Source of the DNA: Candidatus Thermokryptus mobilis
GTDB taxonomy: Bacteria; Bacteroidota; Ignavibacteria; Kryptoniales; Kryptoniaceae
Assembly: GCF_900070205.1 (NCBI RefSeq)
Contig: NZ_FAOO01000013.1
Span: 1-64,000, forward strand
Reading direction: 5' to 3'
DNA: 64,000 bases
Part shown: piece after piece, positions 34,349-42,961 of the stretch
How the letters are laid out: every line of letters starts with the position of its first letter
Numbering within the stretch: position 1 is the first letter of the stretch
The notes under the pieces: model-generated
Told to the model about the DNA's origin: nothing
The model's database searches: none
Seen by the model: only the letters and a program-made list of their open reading frames with translations
Made by a program: the position numbers and the translations under genes

Positions 34349-35110
34349 TTAGCCGAGAAATGAGATAAATAAACTCATCACGACCCAAATCAACCAAACT
34401 CCAAAAACAAGCACAAATGCAGATAAATAACCCTTATTAAAAGCTTTCGCCAATCCAATCGCAAAAACAACATATTGCCAGATTGAAAAAACCTCAAACT
34501 TTGTAGCAAGTTGATATAACTTGCTTGACGATGGTTCCATAAAAATTGCTGGGCTTGCGCTTGCAAAGAACGAGCCCGTCAAAAAAGAAAGAAGAGTTGC
34601 AACTATAACCCCAACTGTTCCAATTAAACTTGAAAGAGAATAAATTGAAAAGACGCTCATAAAATCAACATCACCTTTAAAGAACAAACGCCCAAGCAGG
34701 AAATAAACAAGCGAAACGATCAAAAAAACTATAGGAATACCAATCAAAGCCCCGACAACGCTGAAGATTCTCTGTGCACCAGTGAATGAGCTCAATCTTT
34801 CACGAGCAATTTCAGCTTGTTCCTCCGTCATTTTACCCTCTTCAACAAGTTGTTCAAACCTCTGCTCTTGAAATGAAATCAAAGAATCCCTTATGCTTTC
34901 GTTACCAAACTTTAACAAGGTTGAAACAATTACGACAACAATCATAACAACGACTGGAAAGAGCCAATCAATTGTTTTAGGCTTTGACTTAACAAGATTT
35001 TCATAAACTTCAGCGGGTGCGAGAAAAATTCCGGAGATTTTGTCAATCAAAGGCATCGGCTTAACTTCTTCAGAAAAGCTCGGTTCTTGATTGGCTTGGA
35101 AATTTTCCAT
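34349..35110 (-). CDS. Yip1-domain membrane protein
   Basis: 253 residues. A cytoplasmic N-terminus (KISGIFLAPAEVYENL, the bacterial Yip1-type entry) is followed by five hydrophobic helices between about residues 48 and 250. The role of bacterial Yip1 proteins is unknown. It follows the MoxR ATPase gene by 10 bp. Confidence 0.8.
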   Translation of the reverse strand: MENFQANQEPSFSEEVKPMPLIDKISGIFLAPAEVYENLVKSKPKTIDWLFPVVVMIVVVIVSTLLKFGNESIRDSLISFQEQRFEQLVEEGKMTEEQAEIARERLSSFTGAQRIFSVVGALIGIPIVFLIVSLVYFLLGRLFFKGDVDFMSVFSIYSLSSLIGTVGVIVATLLSFLTGSFFASASPAIFMEPSSSKLYQLATKFEVFSIWQYVVFAIGLAKAFNKGYLSAFVLVFGVWLIWVVMSLFISFLG

Positions 35111-35119
35111 TGTTTTGCC

Positions 35120-36106
35120 TCAAATTATTTTTAAAAGTTTTTCAATTATCTCTGGAGTTGAAACTCCATCCGCTTCTGCATTGAAGTTCGTGACAAGTCG
35201 GTGTCTTAAAACTGGCAATGCGACAGCCCTTACATCATCAATTGTAGGTGTGTATCTTCCCTCAAGAATTGCCCGTGCTTTTGCACCAAGTATCAAGTAT
35301 TGCGAAGCCCTTGGACCAGCCCCCCAACTTATCCATCGCTTTATAAAGTCAGGCGCACCATTAAGATTTGGTCGCGTCAGAGAAACAAGCTTCACAGCAT
35401 ATTCAATTACATTGTCAGCCACTGGAACTTTTCGCACAAGGTCTTGCAATTCAAGTATTTCATCACGCTTCAAAACCTTCTCAACCTCCGGTTGATACGA
35501 ACTTGTCGTCTTCCTGACTATTTCAACCTCCTCATCAAAAGATGGATAATCAATCCAAATGTTGAACATAAACCTATCAAGTTGAGCCTCGGGCAATGGA
35601 TAAGTTCCCTCCATCTCTATCGGATTTTGCGTTGCTAGAACGAAAAAAGGTTGCTCAAGCTCATGCGTCTGCCCCCCAGCTGTAACACGATACTCCTGCA
35701 TCGCCTCAAGCAAAGCAGATTGTGTCTTTGGAGGAGTCCTGTTTATCTCATCAGCAAGAACAATGTTTGCAAAAATTGGTCCCTTGACAAATTTAAAAAA
35801 TTTTTCACCCGTAGTTATGTTCTCCTCAATTACCTCAGTCCCAGTTATATCACTTGGCATTAAATCGGGCGTGAATTGAATTCTGCTGAACTTCAAATCA
35901 AGAACTTGCGCAAGCGTTTTTATAAGAAGTGTCTTCGCAAGCCCAGGAACCCCAACCAAAAGACAATGCCCGCGAGCAAAAAGAGCTATCAATAATTCCT
36001 CAATTATCTTATCCTGCCCGACAATAACCTTAGCGATCTCAGATTTGATTTTTCTATACGCCAAATTTAACTCTTGGACAATTTCAACATCACTTTTATT
36101 TCGCAC
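35120..36106 (-). CDS. MoxR-family AAA ATPase
   Basis: 328 residues. Walker A is GVPGLAKTLL, Walker B ADEINRTPPKTQSALLEAM, and sensor 1 is in VLATQNPIEMEGTYPLPEAQLDRF. The C-terminal lid has the RASQYLILGAKA motif usual in MoxR. Such ATPases often work with VWA/DUF58 proteins as chaperones, but none is next to it here. Confidence 0.95.
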   Translation of the reverse strand: MRNKSDVEIVQELNLAYRKIKSEIAKVIVGQDKIIEELLIALFARGHCLLVGVPGLAKTLLIKTLAQVLDLKFSRIQFTPDLMPSDITGTEVIEENITTGEKFFKFVKGPIFANIVLADEINRTPPKTQSALLEAMQEYRVTAGGQTHELEQPFFVLATQNPIEMEGTYPLPEAQLDRFMFNIWIDYPSFDEEVEIVRKTTSSYQPEVEKVLKRDEILELQDLVRKVPVADNVIEYAVKLVSLTRPNLNGAPDFIKRWISWGAGPRASQYLILGAKARAILEGRYTPTIDDVRAVALPVLRHRLVTNFNAEADGVSTPEIIEKLLKII

Positions 36107-36129
36107 TTAAATTTCTCCCAATATGTTTT

Positions 36130-37554
36130 TCATTCAATTTTGTTCCCATCAGCATCATAAACAACAACTGGACCGAATTTCTCAAGGACTGGCTTTATTT
36201 GTTTTGAATTCCCAGAGACAACGATCAAAAGTTTATCTGGACGAAGATACCTCCTCGCCGTCTCCTGTATATCCTTTGCAGTTATCTTTTTTACCTCTTC
36301 CCTAAACCTGTCATAAAAATCCTTAGGCAAACCGTATATTTCAATCGTCATAACCCTTGAAGCCACCTGTGCCGGGGTTTCAATTTGCAATGGAAACGAA
36401 CCGACGATGTAATCCTTCGCCATCTTCAATTCATCCTCCGGAACCGGCTCTTCAATTATCCTTTTCAACTCCTTTATTATCTCAACAATGGATGAATCGG
36501 TGACCTCATTTCTCACATCTGTTGAGATTATGAAAGGTCCAGGATACAACCTCGCATCAAAAAAGCTACTAGCTCCGTATGTATATCCGTGCGTCTCCCT
36601 CAAATTCATATTTATCCTTGAATTGAAATATCCCCCTAATAAAGTGTTAAGCGTATAAACTTTAACATAGTCCTTGTTCTTCCTTTCAATCCCAAGATGA
36701 CCAATCCTTATCGCTGACTGAACTGCACCTGGCTTGTCAACTATGACAACTCTTGTTTGATTCACATCTTTAACCGTTTGGAATTCCCTGTGTGGATTTT
36801 TCCCCTTTTTCCATCCACCGAAGTATTTCTCAACAAGTGGCAATGCTTCAGAAGGGGTTATGTCCCCAGCAAAAATGATAAACGAATTATTCGGTATGAA
36901 ATGCGTCTGGTAAAACTTAACAAGATCATCTCTTTTCATCTTTTGGATTGATTCCTCGTTCCCACCACTTTCATTTGCATATGGATGTCCTGCAAACAAT
37001 TCTTTTGAAAACCTTACACCAGCAAGATAGCCCGCTTCTGCTTTTGATTGTTTTATTGATGCAAGGCGCTGTGTTCTAACCCTTTCAATCTCCTCTTCAG
37101 GAAATGTCGGATTCAAAACGACATCTTGAAGTATGTCAATCCCAACACCAAGATATTTCTTCAAAACAAGGACGCTGACATTTGTAGCATCCCAGCTAGC
37201 TGTTGCATTCAAAGAACCGCCGACGAAATCAATCTCCTCTGCTATCTGAGTTGCGCTTCTTGTCTTCGTACCCTTTGTCAAAAGCTCAGCGGTAACACTT
37301 GCAAGCCCAGGCAATTCACCATCATAAGTTGAACCACTTTTAACGACAAAACTAACATAAACGATCGGCTGTTCGTGATTTTCAATCACTATGACTTTAA
37401 GACCATTCGGAAGTGTTTTCTCGTAATATGACGGAAATTTAACCTTGCTTTCAGGACCTGGTTTAGGTGGTTTAGTTCTGTCAATTTTCTCCTGTGAATT
37501 TGAAACCGTTGATAAAAGTATCACCATGAAAAACATCCCTATTTTTTTCAACAT
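36130..37554 (-). CDS. M16-family peptidase-like protein, non-catalytic type
   Basis: 474 residues with a signal peptide. The sequence is M16-like throughout, but where active enzymes have HxxEH it reads GLASVTAELLTKGT, so the zinc ligands are lost. It probably serves as the structural partner of an active M16 subunit. It follows the two active paralogues in the same direction (31 bp gap to the nearer). Confidence 0.9.
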   Translation of the reverse strand: MLKKIGMFFMVILLSTVSNSQEKIDRTKPPKPGPESKVKFPSYYEKTLPNGLKVIVIENHEQPIVYVSFVVKSGSTYDGELPGLASVTAELLTKGTKTRSATQIAEEIDFVGGSLNATASWDATNVSVLVLKKYLGVGIDILQDVVLNPTFPEEEIERVRTQRLASIKQSKAEAGYLAGVRFSKELFAGHPYANESGGNEESIQKMKRDDLVKFYQTHFIPNNSFIIFAGDITPSEALPLVEKYFGGWKKGKNPHREFQTVKDVNQTRVVIVDKPGAVQSAIRIGHLGIERKNKDYVKVYTLNTLLGGYFNSRINMNLRETHGYTYGASSFFDARLYPGPFIISTDVRNEVTDSSIVEIIKELKRIIEEPVPEDELKMAKDYIVGSFPLQIETPAQVASRVMTIEIYGLPKDFYDRFREEVKKITAKDIQETARRYLRPDKLLIVVSGNSKQIKPVLEKFGPVVVYDADGNKIE

Positions 37555-37585
37555 AACTTTCCTCCCAAAAATTTGTTGTCTAAAT

Positions 37586-38923
37586 TTAATTCGTTTTGGG
37601 TAGATAATGCAAAATCACCCTGTTATTTGAAGTTAAATACTTTTGAGCAACTCGCTTTATATCTTCAACCGTAACTTTTCTATATTTGGCTATTTCCGTG
37701 TTTATCAAGCCAGCGTCTTTGAAAAATGTGTAATAATGCGCAAGCAAATCCGCCTTGCCTTGAACAGTTTGCCTTGCTGAGACAAACGCCGACTCAATCT
37801 TGTTCTTTGCCTTTTCAAGTTCCTTTTCATCAACGCCATGATTTTTTATCTTTTCAATCTCCTCATCAATCACTTTCTCAAGCGTGTCAGAACCAAACCC
37901 GGGATTTGAAATAGCGTAAATCAAAAACAAACCAGGATGTTCCCTGACATCTGCGAATGTCTCAACCTCATTTGCGATTTTATCCTTGTAAACAAGTCGT
38001 TGATACAACCTTGAACTCTCACCGACAGAAAGTATATTTGAAAGAAGTGTCAAAGCATATGAGTCGGGATTCCCTTCCTCTGGGATTCTATAACTCATAA
38101 ATACAGCTGGAAGAGGTGCATTTACATCTTCAACGACTTCCCTAACTTCGCCATCAAGTGGTTCGTCAAAGGGAGATGGTCGCGGGATTTGATCAGGTCC
38201 TCTCTTTATTTCACCAAAATACCTCTGAACAAGCTCCTTTGTCCTCTCAATATCAATATCTCCCGCTATGACAAGCACAGCATTGTTTGGGACATAAAAT
38301 GTCTCATAAAATTCCCTGACATCATCCATACTTGCGTTATCAAGATGTTCTTGATAGCCAATCACTGGCCATCTATACGGATGCTTTTTATAGCTTTTCT
38401 CCGAAATTTTAATCCAAGCCGAACCATAGGGTCTATTCTCGTAACGCCAACGCCTTTCCTCCTTAACAACTTCCCTCTGGGTTTTCAAACTTATCTCCTG
38501 AATTGAAAAGCCAAGCATTCTATCGGACTCAAGCCAAAGCGCAAGCTCAAGATAGTTTGAAGGCAAAACCTCGTAATAATTCGTCTTATCCTCCGTCGTG
38601 TAAGCATTATCATAACCTCCTGCCTGCGTTATGTACTTATCAAATTCACCCCTCTTCACATTCATTGAGCCATCAAACATCAAATGTTCAAACAAATGGG
38701 CAAATCCCGTCTTATTTTCCCTCTCGTTTTTTGAACCAACATGATAACATATATTCACAGCAACTATAGGCGTGGAATGATCCTCGTGAAGTATAACATG
38801 AAGTCCATTATCAAGCGTGAATTCAACAAAATCAACCTTTCCCTCGCTCTGAGGATAAATTTCAATCGGCTTAAACACAATTACGCTCATAATTAAAGCC
38901 AATGTTAGTTTTAAATTTTTCAT
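37586..38923 (-). CDS. M16-family zinc metallopeptidase, active type (copy B)
   Basis: 445 residues with a signal peptide, so periplasmic or envelope-located. The inverted zinc motif HLFEH is in GFAHLFEHLMF, and the third ligand Glu is expected in REVVKEERRW. It is close to copy A (39524-40858) from LHEDHSTPIVAV to the zinc site, indicating tandem duplication. It is probably one half of a peptidase with the inactive protein downstream. Confidence 0.94.
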   Translation of the reverse strand: MKNLKLTLALIMSVIVFKPIEIYPQSEGKVDFVEFTLDNGLHVILHEDHSTPIVAVNICYHVGSKNERENKTGFAHLFEHLMFDGSMNVKRGEFDKYITQAGGYDNAYTTEDKTNYYEVLPSNYLELALWLESDRMLGFSIQEISLKTQREVVKEERRWRYENRPYGSAWIKISEKSYKKHPYRWPVIGYQEHLDNASMDDVREFYETFYVPNNAVLVIAGDIDIERTKELVQRYFGEIKRGPDQIPRPSPFDEPLDGEVREVVEDVNAPLPAVFMSYRIPEEGNPDSYALTLLSNILSVGESSRLYQRLVYKDKIANEVETFADVREHPGLFLIYAISNPGFGSDTLEKVIDEEIEKIKNHGVDEKELEKAKNKIESAFVSARQTVQGKADLLAHYYTFFKDAGLINTEIAKYRKVTVEDIKRVAQKYLTSNNRVILHYLPKTN

Positions 38924-38946
38924 CGCAACTCCCCATTATTTTCAAA

Positions 38947-39510
38947 TTACGCTTTTGAAAATTTCTCAAGTTCAACTTCAAAATCTTGGATTATTTTTGA
39001 GCTGGCTTTCCCCGTTTCATAACCAAAAAAGTGAAGTTTAAACTTTCCACTTTCAAGCGTGAAAATTTGAATTGCTTTATTTGCTGGATCAACAATCCAA
39101 TACTCCTTAACCCCAAACTTTTCATAAATTTCCCTCTTGACATTCATATCGTTATAAATTGAAGATGGCGAGATTATCTCAACCACGAGGTCAGGCACCC
39201 CGAAAATCGCCTTCTCCTTCAAAATCCCAAAATTATCCCTTGAAACAAAAACGATATCCGGCTGAAAAACATTTTCCTCACTTAACACGACATCAACAGG
39301 CGCATAATAAACAACACCGAGGTTTTTCTCTCGGACATAGTTCCACATCAAGTATTCAAGATTCCTTGATATATCCTGATGAAACAAATTCGGTGCCAGA
39401 ACCATGAAAAGCTCCCCATTAATTATCTCATACCTTTCCTCATCCGGAAGTTTAAGGTAATCTTGATAAGTCCAACGCTTTGCCTCTATTTTGACCGTCT
39501 CCTGACTCAT
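38947..39510 (-). CDS. Uma2-family (PD-(D/E)XK-like) protein
   Basis: 187 residues from the ATG at 39510; the longer frame would run into the M16 gene upstream. Uma2 features are YQDYLKLPDEERYEIINGEL, FQPDIVFVSRD, PDLVVEIISPSS and a KREIYEKFGVKEYWIVDP segment. The PD...EXIS residues match the nuclease-like core of the family. Cellular function is unknown. It sits between two M16 duplicates, spaced 13 and 23 bp, and looks like an insertion into the block. Confidence 0.88.
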   Translation of the reverse strand: MSQETVKIEAKRWTYQDYLKLPDEERYEIINGELFMVLAPNLFHQDISRNLEYLMWNYVREKNLGVVYYAPVDVVLSEENVFQPDIVFVSRDNFGILKEKAIFGVPDLVVEIISPSSIYNDMNVKREIYEKFGVKEYWIVDPANKAIQIFTLESGKFKLHFFGYETGKASSKIIQDFEVELEKFSKA

Positions 39511-39523
39511 AATATTCACCCAA

Positions 39524-40858
39524 TTATTTTGAAGTTTTTTGCTCCTTTGGGAAATAATAAAGCACAACTGAATTTTCAGGTTTGAGATACTTAACCGCCG
39601 AATCACGAATCTCCTCCCGGGTGATGGAAAGAATTTTATCAAGTTCGCGGTTTATCTCATCGGTATTTTTATGGATGACATAGTAATGAGCAAGCTGATC
39701 TGCTTTTGATAAAACAGTTTGATAGCTTGAAATTGTCTGTGCTTCCGTTTGATTTTTGACCTTTTGAAGCTCCCTTTCGGAGATAAGTTCTTTTTGTATC
39801 TTTTCAATCTCATTCCATATCTCCCTTTCAACTTCCTCTGGCTTGTGACCTATTGAGCAGTAAGCATCAATTTTAAACACTCCAGCATCTTCCATACCTA
39901 TCGCATAGACATTGACATTTTGAGCGATTCTCTTCTCATAGACAAGTTTTTGATAAAGTCGCGAACTCCTACCCGAACCAAGCACATTAGCAAGAAGATC
40001 AAGCGCATAAAAATCCCTTTCCCCATCTTTAGGTATCCTAAAAGCGATGAAAACAGCGGACAATCTAACATTGTCATAAATCGTATCCCGCACTTGCTGT
40101 GTTAAAGGTGGTTCAACGACATTAGGTCTTTTTATCTCGTACTTTCCCCTCGGTATATCACCGAAGTATTTCTGCACGAGATTTTTTGTCTTTTCAACAT
40201 CAATATCACCAGCGATCACTAAAACAGCGTTGTTAGGAACATAATAGGTCTCAAAAAATTTTTTAACTTCTTCAAGTTTCGCAGCGTTTAGATGTTCCAT
40301 ATAACCTATGACGGGCCACCTATACGGATGTACCTTAAAAAGCCGTTTGAATGTCTCCTCCCATTGCGTCCCATAGGGACGATTATCAACCCTCCATCGT
40401 CTCTCCTCCTTAACAACCTCACGCTGATTGTCAAGATTTTCCTGATTGACATTTAAGCTCATCATCCTGTCGGATTCAAGCCACAGGACAAGCTCAAGTT
40501 GATTTGATGGAACAACTTGAAAATAATTTGTTCTATCCCAATTGGTTGAACCGTTAAAGATACCACCCGCTTTCTGAATGTAAGCCATATGTTCGGCTTT
40601 TCTAACATTTGCAGAGCCCTGAAACATCATATGCTCAAAAAGATGTGCAAACCCCGTCCTTTCCGGGTCTTCATTTTTTGAGCCAACATGATACCAAATA
40701 TCAACAGCAACTATCGGGGTTGAGTGGTCCTCGTGTAGTATGACATGCAAACCATTAGGCAGGTCATATTCAATGAAATTAATCTTCCCGGGTTTAACTT
40801 GCGAAAAAACCTCAACAACAAGGAAGAAAAGCAAAAAACTTAAAATTTTAAAACGCAT
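39524..40858 (-). CDS. M16-family zinc metallopeptidase, active type (copy A)
   Basis: 444 residues with a signal peptide (LLFFLVVEVFSQ). Zinc motif HLFEH is in GFAHLFEHMMF and the downstream Glu is in REVVKEERRW. The N-terminal and mid-domain sequence parallels copy B. It is 31 bp downstream of the SurA-like gene, so probably part of the same envelope operon. Confidence 0.94.
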   Translation of the reverse strand: MRFKILSFLLFFLVVEVFSQVKPGKINFIEYDLPNGLHVILHEDHSTPIVAVDIWYHVGSKNEDPERTGFAHLFEHMMFQGSANVRKAEHMAYIQKAGGIFNGSTNWDRTNYFQVVPSNQLELVLWLESDRMMSLNVNQENLDNQREVVKEERRWRVDNRPYGTQWEETFKRLFKVHPYRWPVIGYMEHLNAAKLEEVKKFFETYYVPNNAVLVIAGDIDVEKTKNLVQKYFGDIPRGKYEIKRPNVVEPPLTQQVRDTIYDNVRLSAVFIAFRIPKDGERDFYALDLLANVLGSGRSSRLYQKLVYEKRIAQNVNVYAIGMEDAGVFKIDAYCSIGHKPEEVEREIWNEIEKIQKELISERELQKVKNQTEAQTISSYQTVLSKADQLAHYYVIHKNTDEINRELDKILSITREEIRDSAVKYLKPENSVVLYYFPKEQKTSK

Positions 40859-40889
40859 ATCTTTACCCTCAAATTTTTATTTTGACTTT

Positions 40890-42170
40890 TCAGCGATAAT
40901 CCTCAGCAATATAAACATAAACATCTTTCTTCAACTGTTCAAGCCACTTTTGGTATTCTCTATTTTGTTTTTCAATCAAAGCATACTGATAAATCCGCAT
41001 GTAGTCGTCTTTTAAGTTCATCCTATGAGCTGGTATTCTTCTTTTCAGAAGGACGATATGATAGGCGTATGAGTTTCCATAACTCATTTTAATCGGTCTT
41101 GAAATTTCACCTTCACTGAGGGACTGGACTACATCCTTAAGTTCAGGGTCAAGTTCATTAACCGGAACAGAGCCAAGATATCCACCTTGTAATTTCGTTG
41201 ATTCATCTTCGCTAAATTTTTTCGCCATATCTTCAAACTTTGCACGACCGGTTATAATTTGATATCTTATTTCTTCAAGTTTTGAAATCACAACTTTATC
41301 ACTTTCCTCCGTCAAAGGAACCTTGAAAAGGATATGTCTTGGATGTACTTGCTCACCCCTTCTTTCAAGCAATTGAATTATATGATAGCCGAAAGGCGTC
41401 CTAATGACATCCGAAACCTGACCTTCTTGCAATCTAAAAACCGCTTCTTCAAATTCTTTTACAAACATTCCACGCCTAACCCAGCCTAAATCACCACCAT
41501 CTCTTGCGGTTGCCCTGTCCTCAGAATATACCCTGGCAAAATACGCAAAATCCCCACCCGACCTTATACTGTCAAGAATTGCCACCGCCCTCTTATAAAC
41601 CGATTGTTCAACGGAATCCGTTGGCTTCGGAATTAACATGATATGATAAAGTTCAACCATCTCCGGAACCTCAGGCAAACTATCCTTATAAGCCTTGTAA
41701 AACTCCTCCACCTCATAACCAGAAACGGTCATCATGCCAAATTTCTGTTGCTTCATCTTCTCTATCATCAACCTCTTCTTAACATCTTCCCTTAACTCAC
41801 GCTTTATCCTCCCTATCGGCATCCCGTAAATTTCTTCAATCCTTTGCTCAGAACCATACTGGCGGACAAGCATCTGAATTTGAGCGTCTATTTGCCTTAA
41901 CACCTCATCATCGGAAACAACTATTGTATCCTCAATTGCTTTGGTCAAAACAATCTTATCATTTATCATCTCCTCTAAAACATACCTTTTCAGATTCGGA
42001 TCGTTCGGATTGAGATTGTTTTGAATTGCGAAAATATATGTCTGATAATTCAAATCCGATTCAAGTATGATTTCGTTACCAACGATAGCAACTATCCTGT
42101 CAAGGGTTCTTTGTTGTGCAAACGATGTAAAAGATAAAAAAAGCAAAAATAAAATTTTCATCCTCACCAT
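40890..42170 (-). CDS. SurA-like periplasmic peptidyl-prolyl isomerase/chaperone
   Basis: 426 residues with a signal peptide. The SurA N-terminal domain (RIVAIVGNEIILESDL) is followed by two parvulin domains, the first with YHIMLIPKP...ARDGGDLGWVRRGMFVKEFE, the second with HPRHILFKV...LQGGYLGSV. It helps outer-membrane proteins fold. It is the third of three parvulin-type genes in a row, overlapping the second by 7 bp. Confidence 0.92.
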   Translation of the reverse strand: MVRMKILFLLFLSFTSFAQQRTLDRIVAIVGNEIILESDLNYQTYIFAIQNNLNPNDPNLKRYVLEEMINDKIVLTKAIEDTIVVSDDEVLRQIDAQIQMLVRQYGSEQRIEEIYGMPIGRIKRELREDVKKRLMIEKMKQQKFGMMTVSGYEVEEFYKAYKDSLPEVPEMVELYHIMLIPKPTDSVEQSVYKRAVAILDSIRSGGDFAYFARVYSEDRATARDGGDLGWVRRGMFVKEFEEAVFRLQEGQVSDVIRTPFGYHIIQLLERRGEQVHPRHILFKVPLTEESDKVVISKLEEIRYQIITGRAKFEDMAKKFSEDESTKLQGGYLGSVPVNELDPELKDVVQSLSEGEISRPIKMSYGNSYAYHIVLLKRRIPAHRMNLKDDYMRIYQYALIEKQNREYQKWLEQLKKDVYVYIAEDYR

Positions 42171-42961
42171 CTCACCTCATAATTGTATTTTTTTCTCAAG
42201 TTTGAGACCAAACTATCAAGCAAACGGTTTTGCTTTTCAACTATAGCCCTCTGTTTGACATCATCGGCGACAAGTTCAAAATCAGCACTTTCCCCGGGCT
42301 CTATTTTATCATAAAGGTAAATCAAAAAATAACTATCACCCGACCTAACGGGGAAAGAAACCTCCCCTGGGCTTAGGTTCCAGGCAACCTTCCAAAGATC
42401 AGAAGATGATATACTGAGCTGATCAAAATATCTTGACTCAACAATTTCAAGAACGCTTGACTCCGAAATTAAACCAGAAATCGCTTCTTTAAAATTTCTT
42501 GTTCTTGTGATTCTACCTCTTAAAATACTGGCATCAGTCCTTGACTTTAACTTCACATAGCCAATTTTGACAAAGGGTCTATCAAGTATAAATTCGTCTT
42601 TATGCTTTTGATAAAATTCTCTTACTTCATCGTCTGATAAACTACTCGCCTTTCTCACTATTTCATCCTGCACGAATTTGTTAATAATAAGTGATTTCCT
42701 AAACTCATTTACCATTCGCTCAATCTTTTCGTCTTTTTTATCATAACCTCTTTCAAGCGCCTCCTTATAAATCAAGTTGTTGATAATCCACTTGTCAATG
42801 TAATTTCTCACGAAGCTTGAATCAAGCCCAGCAACATCCCGCCTTAAAAGATATTCACCATCAACCCTTGCAATGTAATCTTCGTTTCCGGTCTTTTTTG
42901 AGCATCCGAAAACCATAGCGAGTAAACTAACGATTAAAAGCCTTTTCAAGCGCTTTTTCAT
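42164..42961 (-). CDS. Lipoprotein of the parvulin/SurA type, probably lacking isomerase activity
   Basis: 265 residues with a lipobox (LLAMVFGC). The SurA-like start (YIARVDGEYLLRRDV) and chaperone helices are recognisable (SSLSDDEVREFYQKHKDEF), but the parvulin domain is short and lacks clear active-site residues. It overlaps the upstream and downstream isomerase genes and probably works with them at the periplasmic face of a membrane. Confidence 0.8.
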   Translation of the reverse strand: MKKRLKRLLIVSLLAMVFGCSKKTGNEDYIARVDGEYLLRRDVAGLDSSFVRNYIDKWIINNLIYKEALERGYDKKDEKIERMVNEFRKSLIINKFVQDEIVRKASSLSDDEVREFYQKHKDEFILDRPFVKIGYVKLKSRTDASILRGRITRTRNFKEAISGLISESSVLEIVESRYFDQLSISSSDLWKVAWNLSPGEVSFPVRSGDSYFLIYLYDKIEPGESADFELVADDVKQRAIVEKQNRLLDSLVSNLRKKYNYEVRW

